Below, in pieces: positions 19,856 through 28,338 of a stretch of DNA of 60,610 nt. Positions within the stretch are counted from its first letter, which is position 1; each line of letters starts with the position of its first letter. A program made the position numbers and the translations under genes. The notes beneath the pieces are model-generated. The model was given only the letters and a program-made list of their open reading frames with translations. It did not search any database and was not told the DNA's origin. The stretch comes from Actinomyces oris (lineage in GTDB: Bacteria > Actinomycetota > Actinomycetes > Actinomycetales > Actinomycetaceae), in NCBI RefSeq assembly GCF_001937665.1, contig NZ_MSKL01000030.1, positions 1 to 60,610 of the forward strand, written 5' to 3'.

Positions 19856-21525
19856 TGAACGTCGCATCGAGCACAGCAGCGAACGCGATGGTGCCGGCCG
19901 TCAGCTCCGGCGCGAACGGTGCCCTGGCCGGCTGGGACACCTACCTGCGGATTCTGCTGAGACGATTCCGGGTTCAGATCGTGGCTTGGCTGATGCCCCT
20001 GTGGCTGTTAGTCGGTGTCACCGCGCCGAGCTACGAGAGCGTCTACCCCTCGTTGGAGACCCGGACGGTGCTCATCGAGCAGATGCGCAAGTCTCCCGGG
20101 ACGCGCCTGCTCTACGGATACGTCCCGACTCCTGGCAGGCTCGGGCAGCTCCTGCAGTGGGAGACTGGAACCTTCCTGCTCGTGTGCACCTCACTTATGG
20201 CGATTCTGCTGACGTGCCGGGTGCTGCGGGCGGATGAGGACGAGGGTCTCGTCGAGATCCTGCGCGCCACGGGTGTGGGCAGGTCGGTTCCCTTTCTCGT
20301 GCCGGTGGCTCTGATGTGGGCAGTGGTCGGCACCCTGTCTGCGGGGGTCGGTGGCATTCTGACCTGGCAGACCAGGATGATCGAGGAGCTGACGGTCACT
20401 GGGGCCTGGGCGCTGGCCGGGACGATCTGCGTAACCGGCTGGGTGTTCTCGGCCGTCGCGGCGGTGGCCTCCCAGCTGGGACGTCAGGTGGGCCAGGCCA
20501 GGGGCCTGTCCATGGTGATGCTCGCACTCGCCTTCGTGATGCGGGTGAGCGCCGACCAGATCTCAGACGGCACTGGCTCGGACTGGCTCAGGTGGTTGAC
20601 TCCCCTGGGTTGGCGTGACCTCGTACGCCCGTACACCGATGACCGTTTCGCGGTGCTCGCGGTGTGCAACGCCGTTGCCATCGCTCTGACACTCGGCGCC
20701 GCGGTGCTCGCCGCGCGCCGTGAGTACCTGGACGGCTACCTCCCCGACCGCAGCTCGTCTCGGCGGCGGTGGCGAGTGCGGGGACATATGGATCTGCTCG
20801 GGCGCCTGTCGTGGCGCGGTCTCGTCGGTTGGGCACTGGCCTCGACGGGTCTTGCGCTCCTGTACGGATCCGTCTCTGGCAGCATCAAGGACCTGCTGGC
20901 CCCCGGTTCGCCGACGGCGTCCTATGTCGGCAAGATGGCCGTGGGGTCCCCGGTGGAGCAGTTCATGTCCCTCATGACAGTGGTGACGGTACTGCTTGTG
21001 GCTGTGGCGGCGGTGCAGCGGGTGAACCGGTTGGCGGGTCTGGAGCGCGCGGGCCTGGTGGAGGTCGAGCTGGCCGCCGGAGTCAGTCGAGGACGCGTGT
21101 TCCTATCCCAGGTTCTGTGCGCACTGATCGAGTCGATGGTCCTGCTGCTCGTCTCGGCAGCGGTCCTTGCGGCGACGACGGCGACTCAGCTCACGGACGA
21201 CCACGCCGTGGCGCGGTCCTTCGTGTTCACGGTGAGCCAGCTGCCCGGTATGGTGGCGGCCATCGGGATCGCGGCCGCCCTGGTGGGTCTGGCGCCAAGA
21301 CTGACCGGCCTGTCCTGGGCGGTCGTCACCTGGAGCGCTTTCGCCCAGTTCTTCGGTGGACTCGTCGAGCTCAAGGGCTGGGCCAAGGACCTCAGCGTGC
21401 TCGGGCATCATCTCGACGTCGTCGGCTCCCCCGACTGGAAGCCTCTGACCGTCCAAGCCGTGGTTGGCCTCATCGGCATCATGATCGGCCTGGCCGCCTA
21501 CACTCGCCGCGACCTGCCCGCCTGA
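19855..21525 (+). CDS. ABC exporter permease (polyketide/antibiotic exporter type)
   Basis: Integral membrane protein of 556 residues with about 12 hydrophobic helices in two halves (first helix near residues 45-65), as in actinobacterial ABC-2 exporters described as exporters of polyketide antibiotics. It partners the preceding ATPase; TGATG overlap. Together with MerR this is probably an inducible efflux pump for a drug or endogenous metabolite. The last 142 coding bases (21381-21522) recur almost exactly at 22550-22691, so this gene has been partly duplicated. Confidence 0.88.
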   Translation: MNVASSTAANAMVPAVSSGANGALAGWDTYLRILLRRFRVQIVAWLMPLWLLVGVTAPSYESVYPSLETRTVLIEQMRKSPGTRLLYGYVPTPGRLGQLLQWETGTFLLVCTSLMAILLTCRVLRADEDEGLVEILRATGVGRSVPFLVPVALMWAVVGTLSAGVGGILTWQTRMIEELTVTGAWALAGTICVTGWVFSAVAAVASQLGRQVGQARGLSMVMLALAFVMRVSADQISDGTGSDWLRWLTPLGWRDLVRPYTDDRFAVLAVCNAVAIALTLGAAVLAARREYLDGYLPDRSSSRRRWRVRGHMDLLGRLSWRGLVGWALASTGLALLYGSVSGSIKDLLAPGSPTASYVGKMAVGSPVEQFMSLMTVVTVLLVAVAAVQRVNRLAGLERAGLVEVELAAGVSRGRVFLSQVLCALIESMVLLLVSAAVLAATTATQLTDDHAVARSFVFTVSQLPGMVAAIGIAAALVGLAPRLTGLSWAVVTWSAFAQFFGGLVELKGWAKDLSVLGHHLDVVGSPDWKPLTVQAVVGLIGIMIGLAAYTRRDLPA

Positions 21526-21567
21526 CGACGAGACTGTTCTCTCTCACCTCGTCATCTTGTGTTGCTC

Positions 21568-21927
21568 TCAGAACAGATATACCGCGCCGATCAGGTGGAC
21601 GAGGGCAACGGCAAGAGGGAACACCGCCATCCCCGGCAGGCGGTACATCACTCCGATCGCAGTGTCTCCAAGCTGAGCGGCCGCCGACGCAGCCAAGACG
21701 AGCAACGTCAGCGGTCGGGCAGGATCCAGCCAGACAGCAACGGCGACAAGTAGTCCGAGTGGGATGCTTCGAGCCGCGTACATCGCCGGATAGAAACGGC
21801 TCTCTCGCCCGTCAGGGCCAGGCGGCGCAAGTGCCTGCGGACGGAGCACCGTAACGACGCCGAACCCCGCAGAGACGATTCCCAGCGACGAGTTCAGCAA
21901 CGCGAGCCACCACGGCATGAGGACCAC
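21568..21927 (-). CDS. Small membrane protein (DUF4267-like)
   Basis: 119 residues with four hydrophobic segments and a central PAMYAARSIPLGLL motif of the kind seen in DUF4267-like four-helix proteins of unknown function. GGGAGAG lies just upstream of the ATG. It is divergent from a MarR gene 49 bases away, so the two share a control region and the MarR protein probably regulates it. It converges with the exporter permease. Confidence 0.65.
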   Translation of the reverse strand: MVLMPWWLALLNSSLGIVSAGFGVVTVLRPQALAPPGPDGRESRFYPAMYAARSIPLGLLVAVAVWLDPARPLTLLVLAASAAAQLGDTAIGVMYRLPGMAVFPLAVALVHLIGAVYLF

Positions 21928-21947
21928 TCTCCCTATCGTTCACATCT

Positions 21948-21974
21948 GAATCATTTTGTACTGTAACATTATTC
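21948..21974. promoter_or_regulatory. Candidate MarR operator in divergent promoter
   Basis: GAATCAT (21948-21954) and ATTATTC (21968-21974) are inverted with one mismatch in seven, 13 bases apart. They lie in the AT-rich 49-base gap between the divergent marR and membrane-protein genes. Confidence 0.45.
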
Positions 21975-21976
21975 TC

Positions 21977-22435
21977 ATGATCGGAGAAGATGGCCACGCA
22001 ATCCTGTCCTCGGCATGCTTCCAGCTCGGTGTCGCAGGCAGCCAGATCACCCAGTCCTTCTCAAGACGCATCGAACACATCGGCCTGTCCCACAAACAAG
22101 TGGGACTGCTCGCCGTCGTCGACGCCGGAGTGGCGACCTCACAACGCGAGATCGCCACACGACTTCATGTCGCCCCAAGCCTGGTGGTGACACTGGTCGA
22201 CCAGCTCACCAGCACCGGTGCCGTGCGCAGGACGCGCAGTCGGAGCGACCGTCGAGTGCAGATCATCGAGATCACCGACGAAGGGCGCAAGCTGCTGAAG
22301 ACTGCCACCGATGTCGCCAGCAGACTTGACGCCGATCTGCGCACGTCCCTCTCCCCCAACGATCAACAGGCCTTGGACAGGCTTCTGCCTTCACTTCTTC
22401 ACTCCGCTGTGACAACAGGCCAAGACGAGGCGTAG
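21977..22435 (+). CDS. MarR-family transcriptional regulator
   Basis: Typical MarR of 152 residues. Recognition helix REIATRLHVAPSLVVTLVDQLTSTG, followed by a basic wing with the family RSRSDRRVQIIEITDEG motif. The start is the ATG at 21977 (MIGEDGHAIL), three bases after the palindrome; an upstream in-frame ATG at 21956 lies inside the operator and is less likely. It probably represses itself and the divergent membrane protein. Confidence 0.88.
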   Translation: MIGEDGHAILSSACFQLGVAGSQITQSFSRRIEHIGLSHKQVGLLAVVDAGVATSQREIATRLHVAPSLVVTLVDQLTSTGAVRRTRSRSDRRVQIIEITDEGRKLLKTATDVASRLDADLRTSLSPNDQQALDRLLPSLLHSAVTTGQDEA

Positions 22436-22549
22436 CCCAGGTCAGCTCACTGGCTTCCGACACACGGACAACGTACTTTCCGGCAGCGGATATGCTCCCA
22501 ATGTCGCGGCGAGCACCCTCCACACCCAGTCGACTCGGACTCGAACACT

Positions 22550-22745
22550 GGCCAAGGACCTCAGCGTGCTCGGGCATCATCTCGACGTCGTCGGCTCCCC
22601 CGACTGGAAGCCTCTGACCGTCCAAGCCGTGGTTGGCCTCATCGGCATCATGATCGGCCTGGCCGCCTACACCCGCCGCGGCCTGCCCGCCCGAACACCA
22701 TCACTACAGCTCATCTCCGCCCCACCATCCAGCGACACCTTGTAG
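22550..22745 (+). pseudogene. Duplicated 3' fragment of the ABC permease gene
   Basis: Bases 22550-22691 match 21381-21522 with two substitutions in 142, in the same orientation. The frame continues past the point where the intact gene stops, through 17 further codons to a TAG at 22743-22745. No start codon or promoter precedes it. This is a remnant of a second exporter copy, or the scar of a tandem duplication that now flanks the marR/membrane-protein pair. Confidence 0.85.
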
Positions 22746-22859
22746 ACGGCACCATAAAGACTGGACGTTTCCCACCCCGCTTTACTGTCAAGATTGCTCG
22801 TGTTAGCGTCCCATTACCCCGACGCAGACAGCAATACCATCACACGAGGAGAATCACTG

Positions 22860-23642
22860 ATGGCAAAGCTCATTTCCCGGCGTCATACCCTTGGTCTGCC
22901 ACTTGCTCTCGCAGCGACCGCGTACATCGGTCATAGCACAGGAGCAGCAGCGGCCACCTCAACAACTACCAATGAGGCGGCCATTCCTGCGACGAGATTC
23001 TACCCGGGCCGAAACGGAAGAAGAGGACTGGTCGTCTACCTTGACGGTGACGGCCAGGAGCTGCATGACAGTGACGGCGACGACACGTCCCCGATTCCCG
23101 GCGGCCTTGCCGGAGCAGACGGAATCGTTGGTGCCGCAACGAGCCGAGGCTATAACGTCTTGTCCGTTCGTACCCCCAGCAAGGATAGAAAATGGTGGAG
23201 CGGAGACAACGTCAACTATCTGACAGACACAATCCAGAGGGAAAGCACCAAGCACGCGAGCACCCTGGACCAATTGTGGCTTATCGGCTACTCCGGAGGC
23301 TCCGAGTTCATTACCCAGAGCTTCTTCCCCCAATATGCCGAAAGCATGAAGGCCGGAGGATTCCTTGTCTTCGGTGGAGGTAACGCTCCAGAAGACCAGA
23401 CTGGAGTCTCATTCTCCACCCAGGCTCGAAGCACGTTCTCACTGAACTGGGTGACCGGAAAATGGGATTCGTCCAAAGATTATGACGCCCTCGGGAACGC
23501 GAAGAAGGGACTGGCGTTCTACAGTTCAGCCCCGGATGTCTCCTTCAGGCACACGTGGAGCGACTGGCCCAACAACAATCATGAGAACATCACGAAACAC
23601 TTCGGCCGCTACGTCGGAGTCGTACTAGACCAGCACCAGTAG
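22860..23642 (+). CDS. Secreted alpha/beta-hydrolase-like (esterase-type) protein
   Basis: The N-terminal signal peptide has a twin Arg (SRRHTLGLPLALAATA) and an AAAA-type cleavage region near residue 33, so export, possibly by Tat, is likely. The mature part has a serine-hydrolase nucleophile elbow GYSGGSEF (about residue 148), an early GLVVYLDGDG strand and oxyanion-type segment, and a late NNNHENITK carrying a likely catalytic His. ATG at 22860 follows a GAGGAG Shine-Dalgarno; about 260 residues. By eye the codons are less GC-rich than the neighbours, suggesting transfer. The substrate is unknown. Confidence 0.7.
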   Translation: MAKLISRRHTLGLPLALAATAYIGHSTGAAAATSTTTNEAAIPATRFYPGRNGRRGLVVYLDGDGQELHDSDGDDTSPIPGGLAGADGIVGAATSRGYNVLSVRTPSKDRKWWSGDNVNYLTDTIQRESTKHASTLDQLWLIGYSGGSEFITQSFFPQYAESMKAGGFLVFGGGNAPEDQTGVSFSTQARSTFSLNWVTGKWDSSKDYDALGNAKKGLAFYSSAPDVSFRHTWSDWPNNNHENITKHFGRYVGVVLDQHQ

Positions 23643-23701
23643 ACCGGTCTCCTACAGCTGACTCCGCCCGCTGAGGGTGGGGCGATGTTGTTGCCCCACC
23701 C

Positions 23702-24577
23702 TCAGCGGGTACGCGACTCGATGTACCTGGCCAGTGCCCCCAGGGACCAGTTCACGATGATGTAGAGCACGGCGATGATGACATAGGTCTGGAAGAAGAC
23801 CGACAAACGGGCGTCGATCTTCGCCTGACCGATCATGGTGGAACCGCGATACATGAGCTCGGGGTAGGCGAGCACGTACGCCAGCGTTGTCCCCTTGATG
23901 ATGGTCACCAGCTGCGTCACCAGAGTCGGGAGCATAAGACGCAGGGCCTGCGGCGCCAGAATGAGGCGCATCGTGAGAGATTGACTCATCCCCAGTGCCA
24001 CGGCGGCCTCTGTCTGTCCCCGATCCAGCGCCCGGACACCGGAGCGGAAGACCTCCGCCGTCGTCGCCGAGGTGCACATGACGATCGGCAGAGCCAGCTT
24101 CCAGAAGTCCGAGACCGTCGCGAAGCGGGGAACCACCAGGAGGAAGAAGTAGACGAGCAGCAGCATCGGCACCGCCCTCATGGCATCGATCCACAGGCCG
24201 ACCAGCCACCTCACGGGACGGTTGTCCAGCAGGCGGAGCCATCCCAGGGCGATTCCCAGAGGGAAGGTGAGGACAGCGGAGACGGCCCCCAGGCTCAACG
24301 TGGTACCGGCCGCCTCCAGGAGCTGACTGACGACCGAGCGTCCCAGGAAGTAGCGCCACTCGGGGTAGTCGAGCTGCCCCGCGAGGTCCAGTCGGTAGAG
24401 AACCGCACCCACCAGCGCCGCGATTCCAATGACGGCGAAGACCGATCCGATGGCGATCAGGATGCGCCCCCGCGGCCCCGGCTCATCGAAGAGCAGCGCC
24501 GCATCCGTTGCCCCGGAGCCCTGGCCCCGCTGTCGGCGTGGACGGGCATCTGTCATCGGCATGATGTCTGAGCTCAT
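23702..24577 (-). CDS. Amino-acid ABC transporter permease (GluD-like)
   Basis: Polar amino-acid uptake permease with the HisM-type inner-membrane domain. The loop that docks the ATPase (GVRALDRGQTEAAVALGMS) is visible, and the helices span about residues 40-285. The start is the ATG ending at 24577, overlapping the stop of the upstream permease (ATGA); the frame continues upstream but only as a shadow of that gene. About 291 residues with an Arg-rich N-terminal tail. Fourth gene of a set ordered ATPase, binding protein, permease, permease, the same order as corynebacterial gluABCD. Confidence 0.9.
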   Translation of the reverse strand: MSSDIMPMTDARPRRQRGQGSGATDAALLFDEPGPRGRILIAIGSVFAVIGIAALVGAVLYRLDLAGQLDYPEWRYFLGRSVVSQLLEAAGTTLSLGAVSAVLTFPLGIALGWLRLLDNRPVRWLVGLWIDAMRAVPMLLLVYFFLLVVPRFATVSDFWKLALPIVMCTSATTAEVFRSGVRALDRGQTEAAVALGMSQSLTMRLILAPQALRLMLPTLVTQLVTIIKGTTLAYVLAYPELMYRGSTMIGQAKIDARLSVFFQTYVIIAVLYIIVNWSLGALARYIESRTR

Positions 24578-25230
24578 GCTTGTCCCCTCCCCATGAACTC
24601 CAGGCGTCTTTCGAGAAGCCCGCCGAGCCTCGTCGCGGCAAAGGCGATGGCCAGGTAGGTGAGACCGGAGGTGAGGAACGTGATGACTCCCGCGGCCCGA
24701 TCCTGGTTGATTCTCTGCGTGACGGCCGTCAGCTCGACGACGCCGATGGCCGCGGCGAGCGAGGAGCCGATGAGGCAGGCGATGAAGATGTTGACCAGCG
24801 GCTGGATCGTGCGCACCAGCGCCTGGGGCAGGACGATGCCGCGAATGATGAGGCTGAAGGGCATTCCCAGAGCGCGAGCGGCCTCGATCTGGCCCTTCGG
24901 CACCGAGTTGATTCCGCTGCGGACCGTCTCGCACACGAATCCGGATGAGGAGAAGATCAGCGCGACGATCACCGCCCAGAAAAGGGGGATGGTGATACCG
25001 ACATGGGGTAGCGCCAGCCCGATGAGCACCATGAGGCACAAGTTGGGAATGTTGCAGGCGACTGTCACCCACGCCGCGCCCAGCGCGCGCAGCGGAGGGA
25101 TGGGACCGACCCGGAAGATGGCCATGAGCGATCCCAGGAACAGCCCACCCAGGTAGGACAGGACGGAGATCACTAGGGTAACCAGCAGCCCCCAGCCGAT
25201 ATCGGCGAGATTATCGGTAATGGCACTCAC
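24574..25230 (-). CDS. Amino-acid ABC transporter permease (GluC-like)
   Basis: HisM/GlnP-type permease of 218 residues with five or so membrane helices and the coupling loop GINSVPKGQIEAARALGMP. GTG start behind AAGGAGG at 5 bases spacing. It pairs with the second permease to form the heterodimeric channel. It is 127 bases downstream of the binding-protein gene; that gap contains a 12-base palindrome (25305-25316). Confidence 0.9.
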   Translation of the reverse strand: MSAITDNLADIGWGLLVTLVISVLSYLGGLFLGSLMAIFRVGPIPPLRALGAAWVTVACNIPNLCLMVLIGLALPHVGITIPLFWAVIVALIFSSSGFVCETVRSGINSVPKGQIEAARALGMPFSLIIRGIVLPQALVRTIQPLVNIFIACLIGSSLAAAIGVVELTAVTQRINQDRAAGVITFLTSGLTYLAIAFAATRLGGLLERRLEFMGRGQA

Positions 25231-25357
25231 AGTCGCCTCCTTGCAAGATGCGGGTCGTCACCATGACGGGAATGCTGCCGGCTGCCGCGCCACCGAGACC
25301 CTGTAGCGGATCCGCTCGGACCGAGGACACGGCAAGCCTGACAGGCGCTGACGTCGT

Positions 25358-26338
25358 TCAGGAGCTCTGCGGGGTCGCGTCCCCGGTGGCCGAGGAGCCG
25401 GGGACCGAGCCGATGGCCGGCGGCTGTGGGGCGGTGCCACCGAGGGACTTTCCGATCGTCGCGTCCCAGATCCTCTTCCAGGTGCCGTCGGCCTCAATCG
25501 TCTTCAGGAAGGTGTTGACGAAGGCCTGCGCACCGGAGTCCTTGGGGAGTCCGATACCGTAGGGGTCCTCGGCGAAGGTCTCACCGACGATCTTGACCTT
25601 GTCATTGGACAGGACCTCGCTCTTGAGCAGAGACTGGTCCACGACGTAGGCCTTGACCTGACCGCTCTCAACGGCGGCGACGCACTTGGCCTGGGTGTCG
25701 AAGGGCTTGGCGTTGGCCTTGGGGGCGTGCTTCTTCAGCGCAGCGGCCGACGAGGAGTTGGACTGGACCGCGACATCCCCGGTGAGGGTGTCGACGCCGG
25801 TGATGTCCTGGTTGTCGGCCTTGACCAGGATGGCCTGGCTGGAGGCGTAGTACGGGCCGGCGAAGTCGATCTTCTTGGCCCGCTCCGGGGTGATCGTGTA
25901 GGTGGCGATGACGGCCTTGACCGTGCCGTTCGTCAGGACGGTCTCGCGCGTGTCGGAGGTGACCTGCTGGACCTCGAGGAGGGAGCGGGCGTCGTCGCCG
26001 CCGATGATGTAGCGGGCCAGCGCCTGGGCGATGGCCGCATCGAAACCGGAGATCTTCTTCGTCTTGGAGTCCTCCCAGGAGAAGACCTCCGAGGTCTTGG
26101 TCCCGCCGGTGACGAGCTTGCCCGCCTGCTTCACGGCGGCGGCCCAGGAGGAGGCGGCCACGACGTCGGCGGCGGCCACCGGACCGGAGTTAATGGCCTT
26201 GTCGTAGTCGGCGTCGGAGGCCGACGACGAGGCGACGGCCTTACCGTCGGCGCCCGTGTCGGCGCAGGCGGCCAGCACGCCGGCCAGGGAGACGGCACCG
26301 GTCGTGGCCAGGAGTCCGCGGCGGGAGAGGGTGGTCAT
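25358..26338 (-). CDS. Amino-acid (glutamate-type) ABC substrate-binding lipoprotein
   Basis: Extracellular ligand-binding lipoprotein of the SBP_bac_3 family. Signal LSRRGLLATTGAVSLAGVLA precedes the lipobox LAAC (Cys about residue 24), with a twin Arg suggesting Tat export. Family segments include FSWEDSKTKKISGFDAAIAQ, the ligand-contact TPERAKKIDFAGPYY, and VQSNSSSAAALKKH. 326 residues. AAAGGA Shine-Dalgarno. Glutamate specificity is inferred from gluABCD-like order and sequence flavour, not proven. Confidence 0.9.
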   Translation of the reverse strand: MTTLSRRGLLATTGAVSLAGVLAACADTGADGKAVASSSASDADYDKAINSGPVAAADVVAASSWAAAVKQAGKLVTGGTKTSEVFSWEDSKTKKISGFDAAIAQALARYIIGGDDARSLLEVQQVTSDTRETVLTNGTVKAVIATYTITPERAKKIDFAGPYYASSQAILVKADNQDITGVDTLTGDVAVQSNSSSAAALKKHAPKANAKPFDTQAKCVAAVESGQVKAYVVDQSLLKSEVLSNDKVKIVGETFAEDPYGIGLPKDSGAQAFVNTFLKTIEADGTWKRIWDATIGKSLGGTAPQPPAIGSVPGSSATGDATPQSS

Positions 26339-26397
26339 GGTGTTCCTTTCGTTCGGACGGGGAGGGGCCGTCCCAGGCGCTGGGCCTGCGGTGGTCG

Positions 26398-26419
26398 CCG
26401 CACTCGGGAGACGGTGCGG
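26398..26419 (-). terminator. Intercistronic hairpin between ATPase and binding-protein genes
   Basis: CCGCAC (26398-26403) and GTGCGG (26414-26419) form a 6-base stem with a 10-base loop, just past the ATPase stop. In ABC operons such hairpins often tune the excess of binding protein; here the role is inferred. Confidence 0.35.
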
Positions 26420-26427
26420 TTCGGGGC

Positions 26428-27213
26428 TCAGTGGCTGAGCACCTTGGAGAGGAAGTCGCGGGCGCGCTCGGTGCGCGGGGAGGAGAAGAACTCAGCGGGT
26501 CGGCCGGACTCAACGATCTGGCCGCCGTCCATGAAGACGACCCGGTCGGCGACCGAGCGGGCGAAGCCCATCTCGTGGGTGACGACGAGCATGGTCATGC
26601 CCGAGGCCGCCAGGTCCTTGATGACGTCGAGGACCTCGTTGATCATCTCCGGGTCCAAGGCGCTGGTGGGCTCATCGAAGAGCATGAGCTTGGGGTCCAT
26701 GGCCAGCGCACGGGCGATGGCGACGCGCTGCTGCTGCCCTCCGGACAGCTGGGAGGGACGTTTTCCGGCCTGGTCCTCCAGACCGACTCTGGCCAGCAGC
26801 TCACGGGCCCGTTCCTCAGCCCGGTTCCGGGGGACGCCACGCACCTTCATGGGTGCCAAGGTGATGTTGTCCAGCACCGTGCGGTGCGGGAAGAGGTTGA
26901 AGGACTGGAAGACCATTCCCACCTCGGCGCGCAGCTGGGCCAGAGCCCGGCCCTCCTGAGGCAGGGGGGTTCCGTCGATCTCGATCCGCCCCTCCTGGAT
27001 CGGCTCCAGGCGATTGACGGTGCGGCACAGGGTGGACTTACCCGATCCGGAGGCGCCGATGACGGCCACGACCTCGCCACGGTGGATGTCGAGTGAGACG
27101 TCGTCGAGAGCCTTGAAACGGCCGTAGTACTTGGTGACGTGGCTGATCCGCACCAGGACGTCATCGTTCCGGTCTGCGGCTGCCTGATCAGGAGAGGGTG
27201 CGGATGCGGTCAC
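26428..27213 (-). CDS. Amino-acid ABC transporter ATP-binding protein (GluA-like)
   Basis: Importer ATPase of the polar amino-acid class. Walker [11 protein letters not shown], signature [15 protein letters not shown], Walker [15 protein letters not shown], and the switch His in [10 protein letters not shown] are present. 261 residues with a short, variable N-terminal tail before [11 protein letters not shown]; the GTG start at 27213 is preceded by a modest GACGAGG. First gene of the four-gene importer unit. Confidence 0.93.
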   Translation of the reverse strand: MTASAPSPDQAAADRNDDVLVRISHVTKYYGRFKALDDVSLDIHRGEVVAVIGASGSGKSTLCRTVNRLEPIQEGRIEIDGTPLPQEGRALAQLRAEVGMVFQSFNLFPHRTVLDNITLAPMKVRGVPRNRAEERARELLARVGLEDQAGKRPSQLSGGQQQRVAIARALAMDPKLMLFDEPTSALDPEMINEVLDVIKDLAASGMTMLVVTHEMGFARSVADRVVFMDGGQIVESGRPAEFFSSPRTERARDFLSKVLSH

Positions 27214-27478
27214 GAGTACCTCGTCTCAACATGGGTATGGGAGCGTCATCTGTCTCATCGACAGCAACAGCAACACATCCACATGCGCACTGCATTCCTC
27301 CTTGACTCGTGTCGGCCTGCACATTCGAGGAGGTTTCGACCTCTCGTCAGGAAGAGTAGCACCGTCGGCAACCAGGACGTCAACCGCCCCCGAGTGCCCC
27401 AGCCCTTGGGATGATGCTCACACGCCATACAGAGTGCCTAACCGCACGAGCCGACCATGCGGTCGTAGTCTCATCTGC
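27214..27478. other. Divergent intergenic region, importer / TetR
   Basis: 265 bases between the minus-strand ATPase gene and the plus-strand TetR gene. It must hold both promoters. A short hairpin CTGTC-TCATC-GACAG is visible near 27250-27265. TAGTCT at 27466-27471 could be the -10 of a leaderless tetR transcript. I see no gene or RNA here. Confidence 0.45.
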
Positions 27479-28129
27479 ATGAGTCCCGCGAATGCCACCG
27501 ATCCGCGCCGCCGCCTCCAGCCCGAGCAGCGCCGGGAGGAGCTGGTGAGAGTAGGCGTTGAGCTGTTCGCGGAAGGAACGCTCGACCGCACTCACGTCAA
27601 CGAGATCATCAAGCGGGCCGGCGTTTCACGCACACTCTTCTATCACTACTTCCCCTCCAAGATCGCCTTCGCCCGAGCCATTGTGGAGTACGAGATCCTT
27701 CACCTTCATGGTCTGGTCGAGCAGCAGACGGCGCTGACCCTGGAAGGGGCGATCTCCACCTTCGCGGGCTATGTGAAGGCCAGGCCCGACAGCCTTCGAG
27801 CGCTTCACACCGGAGGTCTTGACCAGGACCCTGAGATCGCGGCAGCGCTGGCCACCAGCTTCGAGCGCTACGAACGCCTCGTACTCATGCTCCTGGGCAT
27901 CGCAGAGCCCGACGAGCACGCCATGTTCGCCGCCGAGGTGTGGATCAGCACCATGATCACCCTGTGCCTGGCCTGGCTGGATCACCCCGAGATCAGCCAG
28001 GAGACCATCACGAACATGTCCGCCCAGACGCTACGGGGTCTGGTGTCCCAGGCTCGGCAAGGCGCCGAGCACACCGCCGAACAGGCCTCAGCGCCGACCA
28101 CTGCCCATGACCTGGTGGGTGACCACTGA
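27479..28129 (+). CDS. TetR/AcrR-family transcriptional regulator
   Basis: N-terminal TetR helix-turn-helix (RREELVRVGVELFAEG, then HVNEIIKRAGVSRTLFYHYF), then a helical ligand/dimerisation domain with no recognisable specificity. The start is the ATG at 27479 (MSPANATDPRRR), where the conserved region begins; the open frame upstream to 27302 lacks homology. 216 residues. It is followed by a glycosyltransferase gene after 209 bases and is divergent from the importer; either could be its target. Confidence 0.87.
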   Translation: MSPANATDPRRRLQPEQRREELVRVGVELFAEGTLDRTHVNEIIKRAGVSRTLFYHYFPSKIAFARAIVEYEILHLHGLVEQQTALTLEGAISTFAGYVKARPDSLRALHTGGLDQDPEIAAALATSFERYERLVLMLLGIAEPDEHAMFAAEVWISTMITLCLAWLDHPEISQETITNMSAQTLRGLVSQARQGAEHTAEQASAPTTAHDLVGDH

Positions 28130-28188
28130 GGTCGGCCTCCGAGCCACGCCGAGAATCAGGCCTCAGCCGAGTCCGCATCACACACTTT

Positions 28189-28217
28189 TTTCCAGCATTC
28201 CAAACCTGTCGTAAAAA
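28189..28217 (+). promoter_or_regulatory. Candidate promoter of the glycosyltransferase gene
   Basis: TTTCCA (28189-28194) and TAAAAA (28212-28217) are 17 bases apart in an AT-rich island. A downstream inverted repeat CACGTC-N6-GACGTG (28226-28243) lies close to the predicted start of transcription and could bind a regulator. Confidence 0.4.
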
Positions 28218-28338
28218 TAGGCGTTCACGTCGGCACGGACGTGCTACTCTCTCCCCCAGTTGTACAAGACGTGCAATAGAACGACGATGAGGGTTCCCCG
28301 TACTGCGGCGCCCCTCGCTCTCAGAAGGAGAGCCGATC

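Noticed and set aside
23702-25072. A 456-residue reading of the second importer permease that runs back through the first permease
   Set aside because: The N-terminal 165 residues are a frame-shifted reading of the upstream permease; an ATGA-overlap start at 24577 gives a normal permease.
25305-25316. 12-base palindrome AGCGGATCCGCT between importer genes as an operator
   Set aside because: It is within the operon, GC-rich and short enough to arise by chance; no promoter elements accompany it.
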